From positions 65,752,865 through 65,816,864 of the forward strand of contig CM036753.1 of the NCBI GenBank assembly GCA_020796225.1: a DNA stretch of 64,000 bases. Reading direction: 5' to 3'. Of the stretch, positions 1 to 10,132 are shown in pieces (the stretch's first letter is position 1; each line of letters begins with the position of its first letter). The notes below the pieces were generated by a model. It was not told the DNA's origin. It ran no database searches and saw only the letters and a program-made list of their open reading frames with translations. This DNA is from Arion vulgaris. Its lineage: Eukaryota; Mollusca; Gastropoda; Stylommatophora; Arionidae. The position numbers and the translations under genes were made by a program.

Positions 1-294
1 CCTTGGTCATTATGAATACCTTGGTCATTATGAATACCTTGGTCATTATGAATACCTTGGTCATTATGAATACCTTGGTCATTATAAATACCTTGGTCAT
101 TATGAATACCTTGGTCATTATAAATACCTTGGTCATTATGAATACCTTGGTCATTATGAATATGGTCATTGATCCTTTCATTATGAATACCTTGGTCATT
201 ATGAATACCTTGGTCATTATGAATACCTTGGTCATTATGAATACCTTGGTCATTATGAATACCTTGGTCATTATGAATACCTTGGTCATTATGG
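1..294. repeat. 18-bp minisatellite, about 16 copies
   Basis: Tandem array of the unit CCTTGGTCATTATGAATA, running into the window's left edge. One irregular stretch near 160-180 breaks the period. Because 18 is a multiple of three, one plus frame stays open (repeating MNTLVI), but there is no other protein signal and I do not regard it as a gene. Confidence 0.95.
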
Positions 295-332
295 ACCTCC
301 AGAACGACATGTTTGTACTAATGTTAATCGGT

Positions 333-660
333 GTTAGAGGATTAGCTAGTCTATGCAATGTTAGAGGATAAGCTAGTCTATGCAATGTTAGAGGATTAGC
401 TAGTCTATGCAATGTTAGAGGATTAGCTAGTCTATGCAATGTTAGAGGATAAGCTAGTCTATGCAATGTTAGAGGATAAGCTAGTCTATGCAATGTTAGA
501 GGATAAGCTAGTCTATGCAATGTTAGAGGATAAGCTAGTCTATGCAATTTGGATAAGCTTTTCTATGCAATGTTAGAGATAAGCTAGTCTATGCAATGTT
601 AGAGGATAACTGTCTATGCAATTTGGATAAGTTGTCTATGCAATGTTAGAGATAAGTTAG
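333..660. repeat. 27-bp minisatellite, decaying rightwards
   Basis: Tandem copies of GTTAGAGGATAAGCTAGTCT followed by ATGCAAT. The copies are nearly identical at the left and lose bases progressively after about 545, so the right edge is older or less homogenised. It directly follows the 18-bp array. Confidence 0.92.
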
Positions 661-751
661 TCTTCAATTTTTGAGTATCAATAACTTATCTATTGTTGTT
701 TCTTATCATTGTTTGTTCATTCTTCACAGCAGACATTAATCCTTTGTCGTA

Positions 752-1092
752 TTGATTGATTGGTTGATTGATAGAACAATCATCATTGCACTTCGGTGAG
801 TAACCATGTGTTCTCCGATCTCTTTCTTACATAACAAGGTCTCAGTGGCAGTACACGTACTCCGTAGCACCGGCAGCGGCCTTCCAGCCTGCACTTTTCG
901 ATTTTGAACTGCCAATGGTTCTTTTACGTGCTCAACTTGAACACTGGATTTCCGTTTTGTCGTCCGTCTCCGATAGGACTACGAATTCAATCCCACCTTC
1001 ACTGAGATCATGGATCTCTGGAAAAAAATTTCCTGATGGCTCCACGAGGAGCGAAGAGAGGGAGCACTCAACATCTACGCCACAGAGACCGC
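752..1092 (-). mobile_element. SINE family A, copy 1 (tRNA-derived head, CAAT tail)
   Basis: Minus-oriented SINE. The head lies near 1010-1092 (reverse complement reads like GTCTCTGTGGCGTAGATGTT, tRNA A-box style). The 3' end is at low coordinates and finishes in a short ATTG/GATT repeat at 752-775. Seven further copies occur in the window (4131, 19908, 26922, 33700-34635, 43225, 44510, 55185), which defines the family. The other copies show a GGTTCG-type B-box. Confidence 0.75.
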
Positions 1093-1139
1093 CTGGTCGT
1101 ATTGCGTATCCAAATACAAAGATTGCTATTTCTCTATTA

Positions 1140-1560
1140 GGGGATCATCATCATGTAGCTTGTCCAGAGCAGAACTTTGTCACCCTTACATTTCTTCTGA
1201 ATTTCTCTTTTTCATAGGCCAGAAAGTCCCGCCTCTGCAACCGTCTTGTTCAAATCATTAGTTACATCGTGAATTCATTTATTATTCTCCTCCCATTTGA
1301 AAGGGATACCTCCTTCTATAATGGTCTTCTCAGCCCGTCTGCCCAGCGTGTTCGTAGCGCGTTGGACTACAGGTGACTATCCCTCTGTGTGTGCGGGTTC
1401 AATTCCGCGGGATGGCAGAAAAAGCCACAGATTCCCAAGATTTACGGTGTTCTTGGCACCGTACCAAAGGGTTACGATGTCCATGGCACCGAGCCAAAGA
1501 GCTGAAAAGCTCAAGTGCTTCTGGATCGGAGAAAAAATGGTTTTCTCAAACCCTTAGTCG
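1140..1560 (-). mobile_element. LINE 3' end ([10 protein letters not shown] family), interrupted by a SINE
   Basis: On the minus strand the sequence reads as a decayed C-terminal non-LTR reverse transcriptase tail (TIIEGGIPF, then a DLN-TVAEAG region). It ends in the family's (GAT)n tail at 1148-1157. SINE B at 1333-1536 splits it. No intact frame remains. Confidence 0.65.
1333..1536 (+). mobile_element. SINE family B, copy 1, with target-site duplication
   Basis: A tRNA-like head (CAGCGTGTTCGTAGCGCGTT, B-box region GGGTTCAATTCC), then a body ending in an A-rich tail after CTTCTGGATCGG. The near-perfect 12-bp repeats ATGGTCTTCTCA (1321-1332) and ATGGTTTTCTCA (1537-1548) flank it. The insertion lies inside a minus-strand LINE tail. 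Related copies are at 32424 and 39499. Confidence 0.85.
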
Positions 1561-1629
1561 TTTACAAATAAAAACTGCAGTTACTGCATGAAGTACCGCT
1601 CCTTAGGGAGGTATAGAACAGGTGGGACG

Positions 1630-1800
1630 TGAGCTGAAGAATGTAATGGTCGCATGGCTAGTGCAGTCGCCACGAAGCTGTTCAGGTTAGAATTTTCAAT
1701 TTATGCCCACAACAGAAAAAATCCTTGGCCATACCGTGAATTGAACACGAGTCTCCCGCATTGGAAGCCGCGCTCTAATCTATTCGTTCAGGTATTTCTT
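1630..1800 (-). mobile_element. SINE family C, copy 1
   Basis: The reverse complement matches the copy at 6450-6640 from the head (GCGGGAGACNNGTGTTCAATTC) through GGTAAGGCCAAGGATTTTTT to the CATGCAGCCATTACATTC end. The head carries a B-box-like GTTCAATTC. It is diverged and the exact ends are uncertain. Confidence 0.6.
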
Positions 1801-1949
1801 TCTACGTCCAAAATGCTCAAGTTTTCTCATTAGAGGTTACATTTCCGTTGCATACAACTTGAACCATGAGTTGTAGCATCACTATGCGATATTTCATGAG
1901 AATGATGCTGGTGTTGATATTTGTCGCATTTACTATAGAATAACTTCAT

Positions 1950-3650
1950 TATTAATCACAGTTTGTGCTTTATTTGCAATTTGAGTCAAGGAATAAGTAT
2001 GCACCAATACCGAAAATGCACCAATAACGCAAATATGGGCATCAAGTGGGTTGATAAAATTTTAGAAGACCTTGATTTTGCCGACGATATAGCCCTTTTG
2101 AGTTCATCACATCAAGATATTCAAATGAAAACAAACCTTCTCCAAAATATCTCAGGACAAATTGGTCTCCAAATAAACACCACAAAAACAAAAATTGTTG
2201 ACCTTACCAGCAGTCCAGAAAATATTCAACTAAAAACTACACTCTTGAAAAAGTCAAAAGTTTTACATACCTAGGGAGTATGATGTCATCTACGGGGATA
2301 CAGCGCCAGAAATTCCACACAGAATCGCATTGGCATCAACTGCTTTTAACAAATTGTCAAATATATGGAAGTCCAATTCACTCAGCAAGCACTTAAAATT
2401 AAAGATCTTTAACTCTTGTGTGATTCCAGTATTAACTTATGGATGTGTCATAGTTCCCCAGGTGGCAGCTCAGGAACGGACAGTTAGCCAGATAGTTAGT
2501 GTAGTATAATTAGATATTATATAGTTGAGACTATGTGTTGCACTCTCTAAGTAGAAGTGCAACACATAACTCGAACAATGACGCTTTTGTGTAGTTAGGG
2601 AGTGACGATTGAGTAACTGTTGCTAGTTAGTAAACAAACATAGAATTCGACAATGAACCCTTGGACTGGGAAGACGTGTTTCGTATATCTAGATGTGGTA
2701 TCATAAATAAATATACATCGAAGTCAATTATAACTGTGTTGTAGTTATAGTGTATACTACACTTGTAACATCATCATCCACCATCACTATAATATTCTTC
2801 GTAGGAGGAGGACAGCCCCTCCTACAACAATGGTGTCAGAAGTGGAGTCTGACACCATTGTTGTAGGAGGGCTTCTCCTCCTACGAAGAATATTATAGTG
2901 ATGGTGATGATGATGTTACAAGTAGATACACTATAACTACAACACGTTATAATTGACTTCGATGTATATTTATTTATGATACCACATCTAGATATACGAA
3001 ACACGTCTTCCCAGTCCAAGGGTTCATTGTCGAATTCTATGTTTGTTTACTAACTAGCAACAGTTACTCAATCGTCACTCCTAACTACACAAAGCGTCAT
3101 GTCTCTAGTTATGTGTTGCACTTCTGCTTAGAAGTGCAACACATAGTCTCAACTATATAATATCTATATCTACACTAACTATCTGGCTAACTTCCGTTCT
3201 GAGCTCCACCTGAGAACTATGACAGATGCGAAGTTGAAAGCAACAAAAGCTCTAGAAAGAAAATTAGATAACTTTGAGAATAAATGTCTTAGAAGAATAC
3301 TGAACCTCAAATGGTCAGATTTCAGACCCAATACACAAATAAGACAAGAGACCAAGCAAGAAAATGTATCAAATTTTATAAGAAAGCGCCGCTGGAACTA
3401 CATCGGCCACACACTTAGAATGGATGAGAAGACTCCCTTACCAATCCCTCATATGGACACCAGAGGAAAAAGAAAACGAGGAAGACCAAGAGAGACTCTG
3501 CGTAGAACCATCACCAGAGAAGGCTCAACGATGGGCCTAGTAAACATCAAAGACTTAAAACAAATAGCAACGAACCGCGAGACATGGAGAGCTATGACCT
3601 CTGCCTATGCGCCGCCCACAGGCCCAAGAGGAAAGACTAACTAACTAATA
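1950..3650 (+). mobile_element. Non-LTR retrotransposon RT fragment (GHTLRMDE family), split by a foldback element
   Basis: The left part (1950-2445) encodes the RT palm with the catalytic FADD box (LDFADDIALLSS) and the following YLGSMMSS and VLTYGC motifs. The right part (3225-3645) resumes with the MTDAKL region and ends with RRWNYIGHTLRMDE and a basic RGKRKRGRPRE stretch. The 3' end is a short (CTAA)n tail. A 779-bp inverted repeat (2446-3224) separates the halves, and at least one further frameshift lies near 2300. The element is 5' truncated and non-functional. A near-identical copy of its last 276 bp is at 7328-7603. Confidence 0.88.
2446..3224. mobile_element. 779-bp foldback (near-perfect palindrome) element
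   Basis: Arm 2446-2839 is the near-exact reverse complement of 2849-3224, with a 9-base loop (AAGTGGAGT, 2840-2848). The outermost paired bases are TGTCATAG and CTATGACA. Each arm contains a second, smaller hairpin (TGTGTTGCACT paired with AGTGCAACACA around 2532-2568 and 3111-3147). The arms differ only by small indels, which suggests a young insertion. It has no convincing ORF and interrupts a LINE RT reading frame. I could not identify an unambiguous target-site duplication, so the superfamily is unknown. Confidence 0.9.
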
Positions 3651-3774
3651 AGTATGCTGTACTGTCTTTTGCATTTTCATGTTGACGTTTATGGTAATGA
3701 TAACAACTTGGATGAAGATAGCATTTCCTTAAAGTGTATCTATTGTAAAGCTTTTCCTCTCTCTCTCTTTAGCC

Positions 3775-4062
3775 TGTTACGCCCTTGGCGTTTAGAGCAG
3801 CAACAAACGCATACTACCTTCTCCACTCATGGCCATCCTCCGCACTGTGCTCCAGCCATGATTCATCTCCTTCAGCTCCCGCTCTATCGCCTTTCTCCAG
3901 GCCGTCCAGAAGCCCCTACGCCTTCGCCCACCCTCCGGAGTCCATCCCAGCGCAGTCCCCGAGCCAGAGCCAGTCTCCATGCGCACCACATACCCGACCC
4001 ATGTCCAACGCCGCCCCAAACGACGGTGTTCACACTCTCCAGCTGACATCGAGCGAGCAGTT
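3775..4062 (-). mobile_element. LINE 3' end (RRWTWVGYVVRM family)
   Basis: The minus strand encodes a non-LTR RT C-terminal tail: RRWTWVGYVVRME, then GRRRRGFWTAWRKAIERE, LKEMNHGWSTVRRMAM. It is more GC-rich than its surroundings and broken by frameshifts at both ends. It is a dead 5'-truncated fragment. Confidence 0.75.
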
Positions 4063-4130
4063 CTTGTTTAGATATAGCATTTATACAGAACACATGTAAA
4101 GCTGTTCTTTTGTGTCTAATCTTAACACTT

Positions 4131-4661
4131 ATTGGTTGATTGAAACATCGTCATCATTGCACTTTGGAGAATAGCTATGTGTTGTCCTATCTCTTTCTTA
4201 TAGCGGTTATGCCGACTTCTGTAGCACTGGTGAGGCTTTCCCGATGTTGTTATGAATATTGTGGGAAAGTAAACAATTTATTTAACTCTTTTTACTGAAT
4301 TGTACAAGACAGCGGTTGTGCAGCCTACTTTATCGGTTTGCAATCAAGGTGGTTTACGTGCTATACTTGAACACATGACCTAAGTTTTATCGTCCGTCTA
4401 AGATAGGACTGGGAACGCAATATTATCTGAGATCAGGAGAAGGGATGGAAAACATTAACACGTGTTATACCTCCAGGTACATTGGGTAATAAGATGTTAG
4501 ACCTGCATTTTTCATTGTCTGTTGGCACACGATGAATGATATTTTCAACATCACGACGGCATTGAGATCCTGGATCTGGAAAATCTTGATCGCTCCACAC
4601 GGGAAACGAACCAACTACCTCTAGATGCAGAGATGAACCCCTTATCTCTACGCCACAGAGA
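4131..4661 (-). mobile_element. SINE family A, copy 2, interrupted
   Basis: Same family as 752-1092. The CAAT-type tail is at 4131-4145 and the head at about 4640-4661 (CTACGCCACAGAG). The body is cut by a fragment of SINE family H at 4440-4558. The GAGATC repeats on either side (4429-4436 and 4562-4568) may be the trace of the target duplication. Confidence 0.7.
4440..4558 (-). mobile_element. SINE family H fragment nested in SINE A
   Basis: It matches the 3' portion of the element at 30475-30725 (shared blocks GTTAGACCTGCATTTT, CACACGATGAATGAT, CATCACGACGG). The tRNA-like head is absent here, so it is truncated. Confidence 0.55.
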
Positions 4662-4916
4662 TTCTTCTCCACTTACTTTTCGTTGTATTCAAACTTCCTG
4701 ATTATATCTAGAACATGTCTGTCACTTAGCCCTTTCACTCCGTAATTTTGTTTACACATCCGGAATCATTTCTCTTACAGTTCATACTAAATTAGATAGT
4801 ATTCTGGATTTTGCGTCATTTAAAAAAATACTTCTTGACATAATATCGGTTCAGAATAGTGAATGGGCTAAGAAACATCATGACAAGAACCTAGATTGGT
4901 AATCAAGAAGTAAAAC

Positions 4917-5083
4917 CAGTGGCGGCTCGTCATTAAAGGCCAGTGGAGCCAGGCCACACCAAAAATAATGTGTAACGTGTATTTATTATTTTATAAATTA
5001 AAATATAACCTAACCTAAAACCATGATTTTTCCGAACATTTGTGTCTGGCCTTACCAACAAAAATGAGCATGAGCCGCCACTG
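4917..5083. mobile_element. hAT-like MITE, copy 1
   Basis: 167 bp bounded by terminal inverted repeats CAGTGGCGGCTCGT and (complement) CAGTGGCGGCTCAT. Flanking 8-mers are AGTAAAAC (4909-4916) and TGTAAAAC (5084-5091), 7 of 8 identical. The interior is AT-rich with no ORF. The 8-bp duplication is the hAT-superfamily hallmark. Confidence 0.9.
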
Positions 5084-5173
5084 TGTAAAACATTGAATCT
5101 CTTATATTTAATCACTATTTCTTGATATCATATTTCTAATGCCAGATACAGACCAGAGCGACGACGAAAAGCC

Positions 5174-5527
5174 TTGGCAAACGCATCCAGTCGAACTCAG
5201 TTGGCGACATCCAATGACAATATCAATACAGACAACAACTTGAAAGCTACGGTCAAACATTCTAAACAGACCAGAAACTCTGGACTTGATGTTGGTATTA
5301 TAGCTACAGGGATTGAACTTAATGACAACAATATGGGTGGTATTACTAACGCAGGCTATGAGCAGACAAAAGATTTTAATTTTAATGAAACTGTTTGTCT
5401 GTTTGCCGCATGTAACTTTATTCCATCTATTATGTGTTTTCTATTGTCAATATTACATTATCAGATAACATTGAATCATACATTAGTTCCGTTCCTAAAG
5501 GAACATACGACTACACCGTATCGTTAA
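5174..5527 (+). CDS. Unassigned 117-codon ORF, doubtful
   Basis: An open frame starting MANASSRTQLATSND, rich in Asn, Asp and Thr, with one hydrophobic stretch (about residues 75-95). I recognise no domain, and no splice or promoter context supports it. It follows a MITE directly. It may be chance or a decayed mobile-element ORF. Confidence 0.15.
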   Translation: MANASSRTQLATSNDNINTDNNLKATVKHSKQTRNSGLDVGIIATGIELNDNNMGGITNAGYEQTKDFNFNETVCLFAACNFIPSIMCFLLSILHYQITLNHTLVPFLKEHTTTPYR

Positions 5528-5609
5528 CATTATTTCTAGTTTTTTAATTAAGTATTGAATATTAAAAATTAAATCCTGTCTTAAACGAAATTTTTTTAAA
5601 AAAAGCTCT

Positions 5610-6440
5610 CGAGCTCCGTTTACTGGGAGCCGTTGTTGTATCTGACTCTACTTCTTCTTCTTGTTAGCGATCGCTATTTTCATGATTATACCGTTAGACG
5701 CGTTCTTATGATGAAATCGACTGTTGTCTGGAGCTCATCTCTAGTGCCATATAGTTTTGAATGTAGTGTTGTGTTGTAGGGCCAGCATTCCTTTCTTGGG
5801 AGGACATACAGGGGCAGTCTTGCAGGACATGTTCTGTGGTTTGTTCAGCGGAGTCACAGGGGCACAGAGGGGTTGGGGACAATCGCAGCCTGTGTAGGTG
5901 TTTGTTCAGTCTGTTATGACCTATCCTGAGTCGGAAGATGATAGTCTGTCCTTGTCTGTCAAGTGTGTGGTAGTCATCGTTGGATGATTTAGGTTCATAT
6001 CTGAGTCTCAGTCGATGCTTCGCAAGGTGCAAAGTTGTGGTATGAATGGGTGTTATCTTCTATTGAGGTTTACGGGGATCTACTGTCCTGGGCATGCGGA
6101 TGATTTGCGGCAATGAGAGAGCAGGCAGACTTGCTTCAGCAGCATTGATTGTTGTGGAGTTGAGGATGGATAAGGGGGATGTTCTTCGGTCTCTTCACGA
6201 CTGCATGCTGGATAAGGACACTAAAATAGATGTTGAATCTATCCAGCGATTTAAGGAGTTTGTAGTTACCTGTTTTACAAGTAGAACTGGATGCCTGAGT
6301 GGCAGAATGAAAAGTGTATTTAATCAACGAGTTACAGAAACCATCATTATGCATACTCTTCGACATCTGTAAGGGAAGACCTATGGGTCCGTCCGAAGTG
6401 CTATGACGTCAGTTCAGCAGCCAATAATCAATCAATTAAG
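5610..6440 (+). mobile_element. LINE RNase H/C-terminal fragment (LINE-c), copy 1, interrupted
   Basis: It begins in the RNase H core (VVVSDS equivalent at 5628-5650), is interrupted by another LINE (5650-5998), then resumes with the frame equivalent to IYCPGHA, NERAGRLAS and [14 protein letters not shown]. It ends GACGTCAG, followed by the family's CCAATAATCAATC tail. The last RNase H Asp of NERAD is changed to Gly here. Other copies are at 23327, 30755, 37830, 38750(-) and 52560(-). Confidence 0.8.
5650..5998 (-). mobile_element. LINE RNase H-linked C-terminus (CPCDSAEQTTEH), inserted in LINE-c
   Basis: The minus frame carries IIFRLRIGHNRLNKHLHRLR and then CPCDSAEQTTEHVLQDCP, the Cys/His motif typical of the C-terminus of RNase H-type non-LTR elements. 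The tail is (AAG)n at 5650-5660. Near-repeats ATCTGACTCT (5640-5649) and ATCTGAGTCT (5999-6008), 9 of 10 identical, flank it. Confidence 0.82.
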
Positions 6441-6449
6441 TATTTTTAG

Positions 6450-6640
6450 TGGAGCACCGCGCAAAATGGATTAGTGCAGGTGCGCCTTTGCGGGAGACGT
6501 GGGATCAATCCTAGGTAAGGCCAAAAGGATTTTTTCTGTCAGAGGCATAACGAAAATATTAACCTGAACAGTTTTGCTGCTACTGCACTAACCATGCAGC
6601 CATTACATTCCACAAACATATGTCCTCACTGTTCTACACC
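6450..6640 (+). mobile_element. SINE family C, copy 2
   Basis: A tRNA-like head (GCACCGCGCAAAATGGATTA; B-box-like GGGATCAATCC at 6510-6520) followed by a body shared with 1630-1800 (reverse). It has no coding capacity. Confidence 0.6.
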
Positions 6641-6845
6641 GCATTAAAAATCAGTAGTACAGTCAATAACGAATTTTGGGTTTTTTAAAATATTTCTAAT
6701 GAAAATTAATGCTGCATTTGTATCTAACACTGTTAGTTTGTTTCTTTCAATTTATATAAGAACGTGAATTTTATTGACGTCATGAATTATTTCTAACCTA
6801 ACACTCGTTAACCCTGTTAATATTATCTAATAAGACTTCTTAGCG

Positions 6846-7100
6846 TGAGCGTCTGTAGCTCAAGCGATAGTGAGCTCGATCACAAACCCAAGCGTACCTG
6901 GTTTAAACCCCACGGTGGGCAAGTTTGGAAGCAAATTCATATCCGTGGGATTTTTACAAAAGGTAAAAATAGACCTCACTGTTCAGAAAGGAATGACAAA
7001 CTACTGAACGTATAAGTGGTGCCTAGAAAATCAACGACTTGTTTACTGTGGTTGATGGTGACGTCATGTCAAGGATATGTCTCGATTTTCATGTCAATAA
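6846..7100 (+). mobile_element. SINE family D, copy 1
   Basis: Head GTCTGTAGCTCAAGCGATAG with A-box (TAGCTCAAGCG) and B-box-like GGTTTAAACCCC near 6899. The body contains the family signature AAAAATAGACCTCACTGTTC and the 3' end GGTGCCTAGAAAATCAACGA. Other copies: 13262, 26590 (3' part), 31768 (5' truncated), 53976. Confidence 0.78.
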
Positions 7101-7162
7101 GACGCCACTTTGTATAGATGAGCTACAGACAAGACGTTGAGAACATAAAACCCATTGTTATA

Positions 7163-7706
7163 CAGGGTGTTCAAGATAATTGCAGCCCCATTGACAGTTC
7201 GAAAGTTGCCAGGTACACATTGAGTTGTGTTTATTTACTATTTAAACCGGTTCTGACTAGCTCGTCCTACGTCACATTTGTTCATCGCCCCTTCCGCACT
7301 ACAATTACACACCGTCACACAACCTTGTATCAAATTTTATAAGAAGCGCCGCTGGAACTACATCGGCCACACACTTAGAATGGATGAGAAGACTCCCTTA
7401 CCAATCCCTCATATGGACACCAGAGGAAAAAGAAAACGAGGAAGACCAAAGAGACTCTGCGTAGAACCATCACCAGAGAAGGCTCAACGATGGGCCTAGT
7501 AAACATTAAAGACCTAAAACAGATAGCAACGAATCGCGAGACATGGAGAGCTATGACCTCTGCCCTATGCGCCGCCCACAGGCCCAAGAGGAAAGACTAA
7601 CTAACACAACCTTGACCTATACTACGTCATAACTGAACCTTCTCATTTCCATACATATATGCCAGATTAGCTCCATTCACAGGCTGCTTTTAAGTTGAAC
7701 ACCCTG
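7163..7706. mobile_element. Mariner-like MITE carrying a LINE insertion
   Basis: Terminal inverted repeats CAGGGTGTTCAA and TTGAACACCCTG, each preceded or followed by a TA dinucleotide (7161-7162 and 7707-7708) as in Tc1/mariner elements. Without the LINE inserted at 7328-7603 it would be about 257 bp. It has no transposase. Confidence 0.78.
7328..7603 (+). mobile_element. 5'-truncated LINE (GHTLRMDE family) with 11-bp duplication
   Basis: It is near-identical to 3370-3645: the same RRWNYIGHTLRMDE coding tail, with one-base indels that break the frame, and a (CTAA)n 3' end. ACACAACCTTG at 7317-7327 and 7604-7614 is a perfect 11-bp target duplication. Such similarity to the other copy suggests recent activity of this family. 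Confidence 0.92.
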
Positions 7707-7721
7707 TAGTATTATCAATAT

Positions 7722-8014
7722 AAGAGAAGACTGCAGTAAAACTATGTAGCAATGTCGAAACACGTAAAAACAAAGTACTGTTGTTTTACAAAATACAAAA
7801 GTAATACACAGCAACGTTTCGACCAAAAGGCCTTTATCGAGCAAAGTATACACCAGAAGTGAAGAAATTCACTTCGTACATCACACAGAACTTTTAGAAT
7901 CAGACAATACATTTCTAAAGGTCTTCAAATGAAAATATGGGACTAAAAACGAGTAACGAAATAAATGCAAAAAAAAGTAGAAGTGGAAAAAAAACGAAGA
8001 TAAACAAAATAAAT

Positions 8015-8088
<74 letters not shown>

Positions 8089-8100
8089 GAATATGGATCA
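7722..8100 (-). mobile_element. Penelope-like element 3' end, copy 1
   Basis: It matches the 3' untranslated end of the Penelope pair at 40135-41624: ACACGTA, TTTTACAAAATACAAAA, then the strongly conserved CGTTTCGACCAAAAGGCC block (7810-7829). It continues through the AACGAGTAACGAAATAAATG segment into a (TA)n run. No coding part is present. Confidence 0.75.
8017..8083. repeat. (TA)n microsatellite
   Basis: An uninterrupted TA run at the inner end of the Penelope fragment. The equivalent position of the 40-kb copy reads AAATATATGAATA, so the run probably expanded from that. Confidence 0.95.
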
Positions 8101-8359
8101 TGAGAAGCGATCGTATTAAGGAGCATAAGAATATAGTGCGTTGGAGTCCATGAGGTTAATGGTACGAAATCCGAGTTCTATTGTAAGATCAGGATGTCAG
8201 ATTCCAAAGTATATTGAAGTCTCTTAGAAACGACACATGTACACATTGATATGTATATCTATCTAACACATCTGTGTCGCTACTTCTCTGTGTATGACAT
8301 TTGCATTTACGTTATTAATGTGTAGATTCATGTTGTCAAGTTACGAATATTGAATGTAC

Positions 8360-8526
8360 CAGTGGCGGCTCGTGATCCTTTTTGTTGGTAGGGCCAGACC
8401 CAAATTTTCGGGGAAAATCATGGTTTTGTATTAGGTTATATTTTAATTTATTAACTAAGAAATACACGTTACACATTATTTTTGGTGGGTCCGGCCCCAC
8501 TGACCCTTAATGACGAGCCGCCACTG
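8360..8526. mobile_element. hAT-like MITE, copy 2
   Basis: 167 bp with CAGTGGCGGCTCGTG and GACGAGCCGCCACTG ends. Flanking 8-mers are GAATGTAC (8352-8359) and TTATGTAC (8527-8534), 6 of 8 identical. It is in the opposite orientation to copy 1 internally. Confidence 0.88.
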
Positions 8527-8859
8527 TTATGTACATTTCTTAAATGTTCGCATCTGTAATTATGTTAATTGTTGTAATTTTGTACGTACGTAATTAAATG
8601 TTCGTATCCTCCAGCTTTTGTTAATTCATTTTTTTTTTGGGTGCATATTTTGAGATTTATGTCAGCTAATTTTACTGCGATCATTTTATTTAGATTTCAA
8701 TTTACTTTCGTTGCCAGTTTTCTGCAAACATATTATTTGTAAAAGAAAATGTGAATGGTGTTTGGCATTCTTTCATAGCTAAATCTGTGTTCATATATTG
8801 ATTTGTTTAAGGTTTGCGATTTAGTTAAGGATTCGAATGTTCTCCCTCTCAAAACGTCT

Positions 8860-9190
8860 TGGTACACACTTTGAGCTAAGTAGTGATGAGATGAATGACA
8901 AGTGGCACAAGACCAGACAGTAGTGAAGAACAGTGGTCTAACAAGGTATAAAGGCGAAAGATTGACTTTATTGGACCAGGATTCCCCATATGGCTGCGTC
9001 ACTGTTGGCAAAAATGGCATGCCATCTGTCGAGAGCATTGCGCAAAACACGAACTCCGTAACTCCGGCATCAACCTTAGGGATAACATGAAAAAACTGCA
9101 CATGTATCTCGGTCCGGGCTCGAACACACAACCTTCAGTATGACAGACAAACGTCTTAACCACTTCGCCATTGAGAACCCCTAAAGTAGT
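8860..9190 (-). mobile_element. tRNA-headed SINE-like element (family F type)
   Basis: The reverse complement of 9110-9190 reads as a tRNA-Ser/Leu-like head: GGCGAAGTGGTTAAGACG (A-box) and GTGTTCGAGCCCGG (B-box). It continues into a 250-bp body in which one minus frame happens to be open. I do not recognise that frame as a protein. A second element with the same kind of head is at 53261-53440 but has a different body. Confidence 0.5.
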
Positions 9191-9469
9191 GGGCGGTGGT
9201 TTATTCCAACACTGCCTACTCTCCATTCACACAGCTGAAGAGAGGTATTGTTAGTTTCTTGAATTATAAGAATATTTGAAATGGTCGTGAAGACAGTGTA
9301 TGTGCTCTAATCCAGATATTTTCAACTAGCTGCAAGAGAAATATGTCATACATACTTGACCATCCTCTCTCCTATAAGAGACAAACACATATAATAATAA
9401 TTGAAACTGCATATAATTTATAGAATATATTGTAACTTCATGTAAATAAGAACATTAGTTTTTTAGACT

Positions 9470-9665
9470 ATACAGTGAGTTTATGAAGAAAAGAACATTA
9501 ATGTATAGACTGTACAGTGAGTTTATGAAGAAAAGAACATTAATGTATAGACTGTACAGTGAGTTTCTGAAGAAAAGAACATTAATTTGTAGACTATACA
9601 GTGAGTTTATGAAGAAAAGAACATTGATACATAGATTGTACGTTGAGCTTCTGAGGAAAAGAACA
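9470..9665. repeat. 42-bp minisatellite, about 4.5 copies
   Basis: The unit begins ATGAAGAAAAGAACATTAAT and ends CAGTGAGTTT. It is open in both strands because 42 is a multiple of three (plus frame repeats MKKRTLMYRLYSEF). There is no coding context beyond the array. It lies just downstream of the MYCBPAP 3' end. Confidence 0.9.
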
Positions 9666-9987
9666 CAAAGAAACTCCGTAGTTCGACAATGCAAGACAAG
9701 ACGTTTGAAACAGCTAATTTTACACCTAATTTTGATGTGAATTTAACAAACCCTTATATTATTACATGCTAAAACATCATTTCATTTATATTTAATAGTA
9801 AAGATAAAGGCATTTGTATTCATATTTACAATGCAGACATTTCATATAATTGTGTATTCTTGATACATTTATATATATATAATGTTTATATAGTTCCTAA
9901 TCATTATAGCATTCTTAATTACGTGTTAATTCAATCATCAGTAGCTTGCATATTTCATTGTTTCTTGACTTCTGGCATTTTGACAAA

Positions 9988-10132
9988 TCATGAACCATTT
10001 TGAAGTAATTCTTTACGGGCTCGGTTCCTCTGTATAGTATGGTCTATTCTTTGAGCCAACTTGACCCAGTTTGGTGGCAGCGGGGCATTTAAGACATCCT
10101 CAACGCTGAAGTTCATTGGTATTTTACGAACC
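9988..10132 (-). CDS. MYCBPAP: MYCBPAP exon 8 (last)
   Basis: Acceptor TCTCATCAG before 10132. One base completes the Arg codon carried from exon 7, then the frame reads [15 protein letters not shown], an Arg/Lys-rich end and TGA at 9988-9990. The peptide is basic and amphipathic. No poly(A) signal was judged with certainty. Confidence 0.75.

Noticed and set aside
2822..3019. 65-codon minus ORF
   Set aside because: It lies within one arm of the foldback element and has a mirror copy in the other arm.
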